Assembly (NCBI GenBank): GCA_910575475.1
Contig: CAJTGD010000011.1
Coordinates: 1 to 64,000, forward strand
DNA length: 64,000 bases
Reading direction: 5' to 3'
Origin: Lachnospiraceae bacterium
GTDB taxonomy: Bacteria; Bacillota; Clostridia; Lachnospirales; Lachnospiraceae
The number at the start of each line of letters is the position of its first letter. Position 1 is the first letter of the stretch. Position numbers and translations under genes: made by a program. Positions 18,000 through 26,621 of this stretch are shown here, piece by piece. The notes beneath the pieces were generated by a model. The model had not been told where the DNA came from and ran no database searches. It saw only the letters and a list, made by a program, of their open reading frames with translations.

Positions 18000-18693
18000 A
18001 TTTCAAATAAGTCCCTTCTGTCATATCAGCCAAAAGTCTGGCAAATAGTCAGAGGGGCAGTCCCCTCTGTGTTTGCATCGAAAGACTGACCGCCTACCCG
18101 TTATGGCAGTACCCCATGTGAATATATTATCAGAAAATGTCGGACGCTACAAACGGTTTTCCGGCTTTTTTATTTTCCCGCTTGCTATCCCGCCAAAACA
18201 GAGTTAAGATACGACACCACAGAAAGGAGGGATTGGATGGGAAAGGATGCTGCATTGTACCAATTGATGGATGTCCGCATGCAGATTGTAATGGGGTATT
18301 CTTCATAGGGCGCTTCAAAATATTCATCTGTTGTGCCTAAAGGAAAAACTTTTCTTCTGTGAGGTATTCAAGGGATATTTCTTTTTGCCGCCGTCTGCTC
18401 CTGTCACTCCATGCGTTGATAGTCGCAAAGCGTATGACAGTCTTGCAAAAGCCGTTGAACGTATACATGATGTGTTCTCTGTATGCTTCTGTGCAAGGCA
18501 TAAATGATTCCCCCTTTCTCCCACGTAGGGCGATGCATGATTTACAGTTTCAGTTTTCTAATTCAGAGGAGCGGCAGCACTTTTTGCTGTTGCCCCTTGA
18601 CTGCCCAACCGCAAAAACAGGCCAGGCTGTCAACGGCGGGCGAAGCCCGTTCATCTTGACCGTTGACTGGCTCGGCTGGTTTTGCTATCCCAT
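18000..18693. other. Gene-free interval, probable remnant of a mobile element
   Basis: No complete gene is visible. A hairpin CAGAGGGG-CAGT-CCCCTCTG lies at 18050-18069. A good ribosome binding site (AAAGGAGGGATTGG) at 18222-18235 precedes a 22-codon frame (MGKDAALYQLMDVRMQ). Further on, the sequence around 18580-18690 (GTCAACGGCGGGCGAAGCCC) has the look of inter-gene DNA I associate with clostridial integrative conjugative elements. That association is memory of similar sequence, not a verified match. Confidence 0.35.
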
Positions 18694-19338
18694 TTAGACG
18701 TATTTCCTTTTGAAGAAGATAGTAGATAGCGCATAAGATAAAGCAAAAAGCAAAATTATTGAAACAAATGCTATCCCCATGCTGGTTTCAAAATGTTCAA
18801 CAATAAACCACATGATTGCATTATCCGTTAGCTTTGACCAGATACCCAAAGCAACAAGCAGTACTACCAAAATAATCATTGCCGCAAATCCGGCGTTTAC
18901 TCCCAACGAATAATTGGACGGAAGTGTGAACGATAGAAATATCAATGTAACACAAAATGACGCTATCGCTATAAACAAATAAAAGCCAAAACGGTATGTG
19001 GGAAAACAGAAATAGGAAATTGCATTTACAAGCAAAGCAACACCCAACCCGATTAAAGCCATACTGCCTGCAAATACATATCGGCTTTTGACAATCTGAG
19101 TTTTAGATACCGGCAGCGAAATAGCATATTTCCCCCATTTCCATTGCTCATCACACGTTGTCAATGAAATAACCATAGAAGCCACTTCAAGAGGTATCAA
19201 TAGAAAACTGATGTAAATTGCGCCTGTTCCCTCTAAAACAATCATCAGCGTAATGATAATCGCAATGTCCATGACTAATCTTTTCATTCCATATTTTTTC
19301 TGAATTGTTAAGAGGTCTTTTGTTAAAAGTCCTTTCAT
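18694..19338 (-). CDS. ABC-2 type permease of a GntR-regulated cassette
   Basis: The start at 19338 (MKGLLTKDLLTIQKKYG) follows AGGGGGAAATACA. The product has about 214 residues with six hydrophobic segments, beginning MDIAIIITLMIVLEG, and is the integral membrane half of a YtrC/D-like exporter. It has no extracytoplasmic domain. It is encoded last in a GntR, ATPase, permease unit on the minus strand, the same order as in the collapsed cassette at 8.1-9.2 kb. Likely role: peptide or antibiotic stress response; substrate unknown. Its first 150 bases are overlapped by the end of the ATPase frame, which is unusual. Confidence 0.78.
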   Translation of the reverse strand: MKGLLTKDLLTIQKKYGMKRLVMDIAIIITLMIVLEGTGAIYISFLLIPLEVASMVISLTTCDEQWKWGKYAISLPVSKTQIVKSRYVFAGSMALIGLGVALLVNAISYFCFPTYRFGFYLFIAIASFCVTLIFLSFTLPSNYSLGVNAGFAAMIILVVLLVALGIWSKLTDNAIMWFIVEHFETSMGIAFVSIILLFALSYALSTIFFKRKYV

Positions 19339-20194
19339 TGTATTTCCCCCTATAAAACAACATGATTTCTTCAATCGTTGCTGGACTTACAATCGCTTTG
19401 GGATAATTTTTAGCCGCCTTATCTCGATTTTTTACTAAGACCTTGTACTGGTAATCCTCTTTTCGATAAGCTATAATTTCTGTCTTGTCAAGCGTATCAA
19501 AGATAGCGGCTCCACAACTCACAATACCATAGTTATCAACTAAATCGTCTTTTTCATGGCTGAAAATCACTTTCCCTTTGTGCAGAAACGTAATATAATC
19601 CGCCACTTTTTCTAAATCACTTATGATATGGGAAGATACAAGAACAGAATGTCTTTCGTCCTGCACAAAGTCAATTAGCATATCCAGAACATCATCCCGG
19701 ATAATCGGGTCAAGACCGCTTGTAGCTTCATCTAAAATCAATAGTTCCGCTTTATGTGAAAGAGCAACCGCAAAAGCAAGTTTTACTTTCATTCCCTTTG
19801 AAAAATCTTTGATTTTCTTATCTTTTGGCAGTTCAAATTTTTCAAGAAATTGGCGATAAGCCACCCATTCCCAGCCGGGATAAATGCCGGACATATATTT
19901 ACCGATTTCCATAGGGGTAAAAATATCTGGGAAATGGTTTTCATCAAAAACAACGCCTAATTTGCTCTTAATCTCTATTTCATCAGAAATATGGTCTTTC
20001 CCAAAAATCAAGACTTTTCCGCTGTTTTTCTGAATTTCATTCAAAATGCAGTTAATCGTGGTTGACTTTCCAGCTCCATTTTCTCCGATTAGCCCCATGA
20101 TAACGCCTCTCGGAAGTAAAAAGCTAACCCTGTCAAGAACAAAGTCGCCATAATCCTTTGACAGATTGTCAATCTCTAAAATATTTTCGGTCAT
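19187..20194 (-). CDS. ABC ATPase (YtrB-like) with an abnormal C-terminal extension
   Basis: The 335-residue frame starts at 20194 (MTENILEIDNLSKDYGDF). It contains Walker A GENGAGKST, Q-loop GVVFDENHF, signature FSKGMK, Walker B LLILDEATSGLD and the H-loop SSHII. The family-like sequence ends with ATIEEIMLFYRG; after this, about 50 residues (KYNERTFNKRPLNNSEK...) are simply the permease start read in another frame. The natural stop is therefore probably lost by a small indel near 19345-19350, giving a 152-base overlap with the permease gene. The ATPase core is intact and may still work. The ATG directly abuts the stop of the truncated GntR gene. Confidence 0.75.
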   Translation of the reverse strand: MTENILEIDNLSKDYGDFVLDRVSFLLPRGVIMGLIGENGAGKSTTINCILNEIQKNSGKVLIFGKDHISDEIEIKSKLGVVFDENHFPDIFTPMEIGKYMSGIYPGWEWVAYRQFLEKFELPKDKKIKDFSKGMKVKLAFAVALSHKAELLILDEATSGLDPIIRDDVLDMLIDFVQDERHSVLVSSHIISDLEKVADYITFLHKGKVIFSHEKDDLVDNYGIVSCGAAIFDTLDKTEIIAYRKEDYQYKVLVKNRDKAAKNYPKAIVSPATIEEIMLFYRGKYNERTFNKRPLNNSEKIWNEKISHGHCDYHYADDCFRGNRRNLHQFSIDTS

Positions 20195-20377
20195 TTAATC
20201 GTCCTCCCGCAACGTGTAATATGCTTTTTGAACAGTTAAAATGCTAATGCGCAAAGATTTTGCCAGCGCTCGTACAAAAGGAATTGCTTCGCCAGCTTTT
20301 AATTCTCCGCTCATAATTGATGTTTTAATCTGAGTAGCAATCTGCTCATATAATAGGCAACTTGCCTTATAGCTCAC
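20195..20377 (-). pseudogene. Truncated GntR (YtrA-type) regulator
   Basis: Sixty codons encode the N-terminal winged-helix part (LLYEQIATQIKTSIMSGELK, then AIPFVRALAKSLRISILTVQKAY) and end abruptly at LREDD-stop, directly followed by the ATPase ATG. The paralogue at 8117 has 124 residues, so the wing tip and dimerisation helices are missing. The listed start is GTG 20377; extending the frame upstream is blocked by a run of eight G at about 20397-20404. With nine G in that run, the ATG before it would be in frame (see findings). DNA binding without dimerisation is doubtful. Confidence 0.7.
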
Positions 20378-20409
20378 TACAATTTCCGACTTTTTACCCC
20401 CCCCATTCC

Positions 20410-20448
20410 GTTTTATACTGTTGTGTTATTATAAGTACAGTGTAAAAC
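20410..20448 (-). promoter_or_regulatory. Inverted-repeat operator of the GntR/ABC cassette
   Basis: Arms GTTTTATACTGT (20410-20421) and ACAGTGTAAAAC (20437-20448) match at 11 of 12 positions across a 15-base spacer. On the minus strand the spacer contains TATAAT, so the repeat brackets the -10 box, as expected for a YtrA-type operator with ACTGT/ACAGT half sites. Confidence 0.6.
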
Positions 20449-20589
20449 AGAATAGTTTTATTGTCAATAGGGCATAAGAAAAAACAGCGCAAACAATTCG
20501 TGTTTGTCCTACTCTTTGCTGTTTATAAAAATTCGGAATAGCGGGTCTGCTGTCTATCAAATTCCCGTGTATTACTTTATCGCACATGA

Positions 20590-21047
20590 GCATTTGAGTC
20601 GGTATCCAATCAGGGAGAATCCCTTGGAAAAGCCAGCCTTGTCCTGAAGAAAAATCTGCTTGGAACACTGGATGTACGCCAGGTCAGAAAAGCGGAAAGC
20701 CGCACATTGAATTACATACAAAAAAATGGTTTGAAGATGGAGACTTTAGAAAACTGCGCAAACTTTACGTTGATTTTTACCGCTGTATGGATTTTGAATA
20801 TATTGGACATCTATTTTATCTGTTATCCGAGTTCGTGGATTAGGTTCTTGCATTGCATAGCGCAGACACATATCTGGATTGGGCTGCAGACATTTTTGAG
20901 TTAAGAGTCAACCCGAATCTGCGCCAGAAGGAGTGTGGAAAAGAAGAATCCCAGATGCTGGGCGTATATTTTCTGTATTTCAATCAGCTGTTGGGCAAGC
21001 GGAAGGCCAAAGGCCTAGCCGAAAAGTATGAAGGAAAGGGGTTATAA
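20590..21047 (+). pseudogene. Degraded gene of unknown family
   Basis: A protein-like frame (ESVSNQGESLGKASLVLK, then VRQVRKAESRTLNYIQK) begins at 20590 without a start codon. At the A-run 20719-20725 it must shift frame to continue as KWFEDGDFRKLRKLYVDFYRC. A TAG at 20839-20841 interrupts it, and it then continues (DTYLDWAADIFELRVNP) to the TAA at 21045-21047. Helical, charged protein with several Lys-rich segments. I do not recognise it. It is next to the orphan CRISPR repeat and may be left over from the same lost region. Confidence 0.6.
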
Positions 21048-21057
21048 GGATATAGGT

Positions 21058-21089
21058 ATTTCAATCCACACTCCCACGTAGGGAGCGAC
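21058..21089 (-). CRISPR. Single orphan CRISPR repeat, type I-C-like
   Basis: Read on the minus strand, these 32 bases begin GTCGCTCCCTACGTGGGAG and end GTGTGGATTGAAAT. This is the classic repeat of type I-C arrays in Firmicutes, including the internal palindrome and the ATTGAAAT end. Only one full copy is present. There is no second copy at array spacing, so no active array. Confidence 0.75.
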
Positions 21090-21171
21090 GGGTATTACCC
21101 TAACGGCTGATTTCGTATTCAATATTACAAGTATAGATTGATAGTCTTCTGTTTTCCCTACAATTTCATTT

Positions 21172-21549
21172 TCAAGCTTCTAGAAAGTATATGACTGGTT
21201 CATATTTAGATTTCTTTGAAAAAGTATCCGCATTGTTATTTGACTTCAACTCCAGCAAGGGTTTTAATCTGTTCCATACGCATCCTATTTTATTCCAGAT
21301 CGAACAAAATTCATCGGTTGCTTCTTCATAATCGTCAACCTGGCTTAGCTTTTTTGAAAATATATCTGTATGCTCAATGTCCGCGCAGTCAAATAAACCA
21401 TGGTGGGCCGCGACTGCATAGGAAATCATTTCAATCATATATTTTATTTTGCCGGATTTATCTAGTACAGCATTGCGTATATAATGGTGAATAATGTGCC
21501 TGATATTTTTGTCAGGACAAGGCGGAGGAAAGAGGCGATGCGGTGGCAT
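21172..21549 (-). pseudogene. Probable Cas3 HD-domain fragment
   Basis: The 125-codon frame contains a helix followed by MISYAVAAHHGLFDCAD, which matches the HH-containing helix of the HD nuclease domain of Cas3 as seen in type I-C systems (hydrophobic helix, HHG, then D). Upstream IIHHYIRNAVLDKSGK is compatible with the same domain. It lacks the rest of the HD domain and the entire helicase, which together would exceed 700 residues. It sits 80 bases from the orphan type I-C-like repeat, which supports the reading. Family call is from motif memory and moderately certain; it is not functional as a nuclease-helicase. Confidence 0.5.
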
Positions 21550-21948
21550 CGTTGATTGACGACAACGCAGAACTGGCAGAAATAGCAGGTGCAGAATTCA
21601 CCGTTAATTACGCAATGCTGTACTAGGCGCAAGCCGTAAATATATTTTGCTCCTGTTGAAGCATGTCCAACACTTCCTCTCAGTTTGTATGTTCCGCAAC
21701 AGATTCTTCCCTGCCGGATCCATCGTCTGAAATATGGGCAACCAAAAAATCCCCCCTGTTTCTGAAAATTGCATTTTTTCTTATTTTCTGTTTACAATGG
21801 CCGCATTTTCCAGTATACTGTTACATGAAATTACATAAAATAAATCATGTGCTGTTAAGCTCGGTGTTTATAAACGCTGCAGCCAAAGGTACAAACAATT
21901 GTTTTCTAAATGGTTTTCTGTACGGTGTCTGTTTTACAGGCGCTTTAG

Positions 21949-22146
21949 TCAGAAAGTTCTTTTATTTTCTAAAGCACGATAAAGCAGCATAAAATTATCT
22001 AATGTAATTTTTTTCATCGTTAAAGGCTTATTTTCAATCATAATGGTATACGGAGTCACTTCCGCTCCTACCATCCCCTGCTTGTATTCAATAAATACAA
22101 ATCTATCCTCCAGCACATTAATCTGATCTTCGTCCAGACAATCCAC
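21949..22146 (-). CDS. Hypothetical protein or fragment
   Basis: Starting at GTG 22146, 65 codons encode a small acidic protein with mixed strands and helices (VLEDRFVFIEYKQGMVGAE, then MKKITLDNFMLLYRALENKR). The protein-like frame extends upstream to 22188 without a start codon (SDIDSFIQNIIKFIVD), which suggests the 3' end of a lost gene. The rest of 21550-22363 holds no recognisable gene apart from a short frame ending DAVASLIDDNAELAEIAG at 21525-21620. Confidence 0.35.
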   Translation of the reverse strand: MDCLDEDQINVLEDRFVFIEYKQGMVGAEVTPYTIMIENKPLTMKKITLDNFMLLYRALENKRTF

Positions 22147-22194
22147 AATAAATTTTATAATATTCTGAATAAAACTATCTATGTCACTTTATAA

Positions 22195-22209
22195 AGTGTG
22201 GATTGAAAT
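22195..22209 (+). CRISPR. Half CRISPR repeat
   Basis: AGTGTGGATTGAAAT is identical to the last 15 bases of the orphan repeat at 21058-21089, in the opposite orientation. The first half is replaced by unrelated sequence. It may be an eroded leader-distal repeat. Confidence 0.45.
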
Positions 22210-22363
22210 GCTGAAAGTCTCATTTAATGTTTTATCCGGCTGTAATCCTATTATAGTTTATGTGTGACAAAAAAACTCAACCCATTTCCACAGACATCCC
22301 TGCCCTGGATGCAACTCCCGGTCATTCTCTATGATCTGAATCAACATGTTTCCTCCCGTTCCA

Positions 22364-23233
22364 TCATCCCCTGCAAAGCCAGTTGCTCAATTCCGCAAAT
22401 TCCTCCAGCGTCAGCGCTTCCCCCCGGACCGAAGCGCCCTTTCCCAGCTTTTCAATGGCCGCCTCGATCTCTTCCTTCGTAAAATCCAGCTCCGGCGAGT
22501 TCTTCAGCCCATTCGCCAGCGTTTTCCGCCTCTGGTTAAAGGACGCGCGTATGATCCCAAAGAGCAGCCTTTCGTCCTTCACTGCCACCGGCGGAGTCTC
22601 GTAGCGTTCCAGGCGGATCACCGCGGATCCGATCCTGGGCCGGGGCATAAAGCAGTTCTGAGGGACATTTGCCGCGATATAAGGCTTCGCGTAGTACTGC
22701 ACTGCCAGGGAAAGGGCGCCGTAATCCTTGCTGCCCGGCCCCGCCTGCATCCGGTCCGCCACTTCCTTCTGCACCATCACCGTAATGCTCCGGAGCGGCA
22801 CATACCCCTCAAACAGGCTCATGATGATCGGGGTGGTAATATAATAAGGAAGGTTCGCCACCACCTTGATCGGCCGCCCTCCATTTTCTTCTTCCACCAG
22901 CTTTGCCAGATCTATTTTTAAAATGTCGCCGTTGATGATCCGCACATTGTCATAGCCGTCCAGCGTGTCCTCCAGGATCGGGATCAGCGCCCGGTCGATC
23001 TCCACGGCGATCACCTTTCCCGCCGCGCAGGCCAGGTACTGAGTCATCGTCCCGATCCCGGGGCCGATCTCCAGCACCATATCCTCCTGGGAAATCTCCG
23101 CAGAGCGTATGATTTTATCCAGAACATGAGTATCGATCAGGAAATTCTGCCCAAATTTTTTTTGAAATGTAAACTGATATTTTTGGAGAACCGCGATCGT
23201 ATTCTGCGGATTTCCTAGCGTTGGTTCCTTCAT
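22364..23233 (-). CDS. rsmA: 16S rRNA dimethyladenosine transferase RsmA (KsgA)
   Basis: The 289-residue protein is full length for RsmA. It dimethylates two adjacent adenines in helix 45 near the 3' end of 16S rRNA, using S-adenosylmethionine, late in 30S assembly. Visible motifs: FGQNFLID near residue 28, motif I VLEIGPGIGTMTQYL, motif II VIAVEID, and the catalytic NLPYYITTPI (motif IV), followed by the C-terminal helical domain with FNQRRKTL. ATG 23233 follows AAAGGACATCAT. The neighbouring tatD gene upstream on the same strand is a common arrangement in Firmicutes (tatD, then ksgA), so the two are probably cotranscribed. Confidence 0.95.
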   Translation of the reverse strand: MKEPTLGNPQNTIAVLQKYQFTFQKKFGQNFLIDTHVLDKIIRSAEISQEDMVLEIGPGIGTMTQYLACAAGKVIAVEIDRALIPILEDTLDGYDNVRIINGDILKIDLAKLVEEENGGRPIKVVANLPYYITTPIIMSLFEGYVPLRSITVMVQKEVADRMQAGPGSKDYGALSLAVQYYAKPYIAANVPQNCFMPRPRIGSAVIRLERYETPPVAVKDERLLFGIIRASFNQRRKTLANGLKNSPELDFTKEEIEAAIEKLGKGASVRGEALTLEEFAELSNWLCRG

Positions 23234-23282
23234 AATATGATGTCCTTTCTACAGTTCCTTACGCCGGATCGTGCGTTCCAAA

Positions 23283-24047
23283 TCAGGTTATTCGATAAAA
23301 CGCCTGCGCGTTTTCCTCTGTCGCCCGGATCACTTCCTCCGCCGTCACGCCCTTCAATTCTGCCACTGCCTGTGCCACATAGGCCAGGTTCAGCGAGGAG
23401 TTCCGTTTTCCCCGGTAGGGCTCGGGCGCCAGGTAAGGGCAGTCCGTCTCTAATACAATATGGGAAAGCGGCACAGCCTGTACCGCTTCCTTTAATTTTT
23501 TCGCGTTTTTAAATGTGACCACGCCGCCGACCCCGATGAGATACCCCATCTTCACGTATTCCTCGGCCATCTCCCGGGAATAGGAATAGCAGTGTACGAT
23601 CACGTCCATTCCCCGGCCATGCTCTTTGAGAATCTCCATCGTATCCGCCGCGGCCTCCCGGCTGTGGACGTTCACCGGAAGCCCTTCCTGCCGCGCTAGC
23701 GCGAGCTGCCGCACAAACCACTCCTTCTGCAGGTCGTGCTTTTCCTTATCCCAGTAGTAGTCCAGCCCGATCTCTCCCACCGCCACAAGCTTTTCGTCCT
23801 TCAATAACCGCTTCATCCTGGCAAATACTTCCTCATCCAGACCGCCTACCTCGTCCGGGTGTACCCCGATCATGCCGTATACAAACGGATACTTCCGGGT
23901 CAGCTCCAGAACCCGTTCCCAGGATTCCACCGAAGCGCTGGCATTGACGATGGTGCCAACCCCGCCGGCCTCCATCTGCCCAAGAAGCGCCTCCCGGTCC
24001 GGATCAAACTGCGGATCATCATAATGCGCATGCGTATCAAAAATCAT
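23283..24047 (-). CDS. TatD family metal-dependent hydrolase
   Basis: ATG 24047 (MIFDTHAHYDDPQFD) follows ATGGAGGAGA; the longer frame has no family-like sequence before it. The 254-residue product is a TIM-barrel hydrolase: the metal ligands are in FDTHAHYDD, Glu of VGEIGLDYYWD, His of VNVHSREA, His of VHCYS and Asp of ETDCPYLAP. TatD/YcfH proteins have 3'-5' DNase and possibly D-amino-acyl-tRNA deacylase-like activities. The gene precedes rsmA on the same strand with 49 bases between, a conserved pairing. Confidence 0.92.
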   Translation of the reverse strand: MIFDTHAHYDDPQFDPDREALLGQMEAGGVGTIVNASASVESWERVLELTRKYPFVYGMIGVHPDEVGGLDEEVFARMKRLLKDEKLVAVGEIGLDYYWDKEKHDLQKEWFVRQLALARQEGLPVNVHSREAAADTMEILKEHGRGMDVIVHCYSYSREMAEEYVKMGYLIGVGGVVTFKNAKKLKEAVQAVPLSHIVLETDCPYLAPEPYRGKRNSSLNLAYVAQAVAELKGVTAEEVIRATEENAQAFYRIT

Positions 24048-24065
24048 ATTCTCCTCCATTGTGTT

Positions 24066-24173
24066 ACCCACTTTACAACACGATATCATCAATCTTCTGA
24101 AAACTCTTCCTATTGTGCGAACCCACTTTACAACACGATATCGTCGATCTTCTGAAGGCTCTTCATATCGTAG
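24066..24173 (-). repeat. Two-copy repeat of the 3' end of the beta-propeller gene
   Basis: Copies of about 53 bases begin at 24066 and 24121 (period 55, roughly 85 percent alike). The right copy encodes the end of the beta-propeller protein (MKSLQKIDDIVL-stop); the left copy reads RKSFQKIDDIVL-stop in the same orientation. The left copy sits in the short gap before tatD. Confidence 0.8.
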
Positions 24174-26362
24174 GATTCCACCGTATTTCCCGCTGTCAGG
24201 TAGAGCCTGCTGCCGGAATACAATGCTCGCGCGTTCCATGCGTACCCGCTCAGCTCCCGCTCGAAAATACATTCGAACCCATTTTTCCCGTAGGAAAAGA
24301 TCACATACCGCATCACGTCCCCGTCCACGCGGAATCCGATCAGGTTCTTTTCCACATCCACCAGTGCTGATTTATAATCATAAAATACATCCGAGGAATA
24401 CGTATTTTCCAGCACGTACTTCTCCGCTTCCGTAACATTTTCCGGATCTGTGATATCGAACATGGAGAGCTTCACGCCCTCTGTCGCAGTCCCTGTTTCG
24501 TCCACGTCCATGCCGATCCCCAGAAGCTTCCCTTCCCCATAAGGGTGCAGGTATTCCGAGAATCCCGGGATTTTCAGCTTTCCTAAGATCTCCGGCTTCT
24601 TCGGGTCTGACAGGTCCACGGAAAACAGCGGATCCATCTGCCGGAATGTGACAAAATACCCGATATCGCCCATAAATCTCGCAGAATAAACGACCTCGTC
24701 CTCCGCCAGCCCTTCGATCCTGGACAGTTCTTCCAGATTTTCATCCAGAATATAAAGGGAATTGGTGTCCTTAAGCTCCTGCTCCTGCGCGGCCTCCTCG
24801 GTAAGCCCAAACAACCGGGGCGTGCTGCTGTTGTCGGAGGAAATCGGGGTCACGGTCACAACCAGCCGCAGATTCCCCTCATATTCATCAATGCTGAACG
24901 AATCGTTGAGCGTCCCGTCCACTTCCGTCTGCCCCACAGCCGTAAGCTCTCCGTCCTTATAAGAAACCTTCCGGATACAGGTTCCGGACACACTCCGCCC
25001 GGAGCTGCCGCCGCCCGGACGCGCCAGGGGCATGATGCCGTAGTCGCCGTAATCACTCTCACAGATGTAGATATTGTTCCTGCTCACATAGCACATTCCC
25101 GCGCTTCCGAATACCGCCTTGGTATCCACCTTTTTTTCCGGATCCTTGATGGAAAATGCGGAGATGATGGTGTATTTTTCCGCCCGTGCGCCCATTGGCA
25201 TCAGAATGTCCCCGCTTTCGATCCGCTTCCCCTGCACCATCGGGATATATCCGTCCCGATCCGTCCTGGAGCTGTAGATCTCCGCGTAAAAATCACTGAG
25301 CAGGTACACATAGTCCCCGGACACCCGCATGGTGTTGTAATTCCCGCTCTGGGAAATCTTTCCTACGGACTTCGGTTTTTCCGGCTTACTGATGTCAAAT
25401 GTCTCTGCCACGGCATACTGCAGATAGCGCCCGCCGTATTCCCCGGTGGACACGTCGCCCTGATCCCGGTACTCTGACTGGCTGTACACCGCAATGAGCC
25501 GGTCGCCCTTCACAAAGATCTCGGAAACATAGCATTCCTGATCCAGCCGGATGGTGCTTAAGCGCTCCATCTCTTCCTTCTCGATGCCGACGATCTGGAT
25601 CTGCTGGTTATTCACGATATACAGCCGTTTTCCGTCTGTCTTTACAATGTCCGCTTCTCCAACGCCTTCTTCCCGGACGTTGGTATCTGAATAGCCGGAG
25701 GCTCCGCCGGCCTCCCCGGCCGTGTCTGCTGATACCTCGTTTTCCGTGGGCGCGCTTTCCATTTTCGCGCTGCCGCCGGCCATCCCGCCGTCCACGTCGT
25801 CCATCACCGCATACTCCTCCGTGGATCTCTGCATCTCCTGCATCCGTTTATTTTCCGCTTCGATGTATTCAAAAACCTCGTCATAGTTCTTTGCGGTTTT
25901 GATATCTGTTACTTCGAAGGGGTCATCGCTCCGGTCTGACCGGCCAGATACACTGCTTTCCTTTCCATTCTGCCCGCCGGCAGCTCCATCCTGCTCTCCG
26001 GCCACGCCGCTTTCCGAACCTCCTGAACTGTCCGCGGCGCTGTCTGCCGCTGATTCCGTAAGCATCTCTTCCGAACCAGCAGCCGCGCCGCTGTCTGCGT
26101 CCACTATCATCTGGAACTCCGCATGATCCGACTTGGTTCCAGTACCGAAGCCGAATCCTCCTGTCCCGGCGGCGACAGCACCGATGACCAGCAGGCCGCA
26201 GGCTGCTGCCGCCGTGATCTTTCCATAATAATATTTTCTTTTTTTCTGTCCCCTGGATTCCAGCATCTGCTGGATCTGGTCCGGCTGCAGGGAATCCGGG
26301 ATTTTTATATTTTCACTCTGCTCTTCCGCAAGCTTTTTTAAATCTTTCTCATCCATACTCAT
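24128..26362 (-). CDS. Membrane-anchored beta-propeller protein encoded with a sigma factor
   Basis: The 744-residue protein has a cytoplasmic N-terminus (MSMDEKDLKKLAEEQSENIK), a membrane segment at about 48-66, a long low-complexity spacer rich in Ala, Gly, Ser and Glu (about 75-215) and then a large C-terminal domain of the Beta_propel family (PF09826 type: TNVREEGVGEADIVKTDGKRLY, the usual opening). The domain is extracytoplasmic. The gene follows an ECF sigma gene with a 259-base gap holding 46-base repeats. The N-terminal region resembles anti-sigma tails, so the protein may control that sigma factor and sense a ligand via its propeller; this is inferred. Its last codons are duplicated downstream. 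Confidence 0.8.
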   Translation of the reverse strand: MSMDEKDLKKLAEEQSENIKIPDSLQPDQIQQMLESRGQKKRKYYYGKITAAAACGLLVIGAVAAGTGGFGFGTGTKSDHAEFQMIVDADSGAAAGSEEMLTESAADSAADSSGGSESGVAGEQDGAAGGQNGKESSVSGRSDRSDDPFEVTDIKTAKNYDEVFEYIEAENKRMQEMQRSTEEYAVMDDVDGGMAGGSAKMESAPTENEVSADTAGEAGGASGYSDTNVREEGVGEADIVKTDGKRLYIVNNQQIQIVGIEKEEMERLSTIRLDQECYVSEIFVKGDRLIAVYSQSEYRDQGDVSTGEYGGRYLQYAVAETFDISKPEKPKSVGKISQSGNYNTMRVSGDYVYLLSDFYAEIYSSRTDRDGYIPMVQGKRIESGDILMPMGARAEKYTIISAFSIKDPEKKVDTKAVFGSAGMCYVSRNNIYICESDYGDYGIMPLARPGGGSSGRSVSGTCIRKVSYKDGELTAVGQTEVDGTLNDSFSIDEYEGNLRLVVTVTPISSDNSSTPRLFGLTEEAAQEQELKDTNSLYILDENLEELSRIEGLAEDEVVYSARFMGDIGYFVTFRQMDPLFSVDLSDPKKPEILGKLKIPGFSEYLHPYGEGKLLGIGMDVDETGTATEGVKLSMFDITDPENVTEAEKYVLENTYSSDVFYDYKSALVDVEKNLIGFRVDGDVMRYVIFSYGKNGFECIFERELSGYAWNARALYSGSRLYLTAGNTVESYDMKSLQKIDDIVL

Positions 26363-26380
26363 ATTCCGCGTCTCCTTTCT

Positions 26381-26518
26381 ATACCTTGTGAAACGGCCGT
26401 ATGGCCATAACGGGGTACCCTTGGGTATACCTTATGAAATGGCCATATGGCCATAACGGGGTGCCCTTGGGTATACCTTGTGAAACGGCCGCATGGCTAT
26501 AATGGGATGCCGCTGGGC
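26381..26518 (+). repeat. Array A of the 46-base repeat (three copies)
   Basis: Units start at 26381, 26427 and 26473, each beginning ATACCTT and ending TTGGGT or CTGGGC, with the inner palindrome TGGCCATATGGCCA or a variant. The same unit recurs at 49.4 kb (four copies) and inverted at 50.7 kb (two copies). No spacers, so not CRISPR. Confidence 0.9.
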
Positions 26519-26621
26519 GCACTTTTTCGGCGCAAAGTCCGCCGTCCCGCAGGGACATGTTCGATGTGATTCCTTTCGGACATTCCCAACGCATCATACC
26601 GCGTCCCCGGTATCGGTCATT

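Noticed and set aside
18519..18531. CTCCCACGTAGGG, identical to 13 bases of the orphan CRISPR repeat
   Set aside because: Only the palindromic core matches and both flanks differ; with no further match this is most likely chance.
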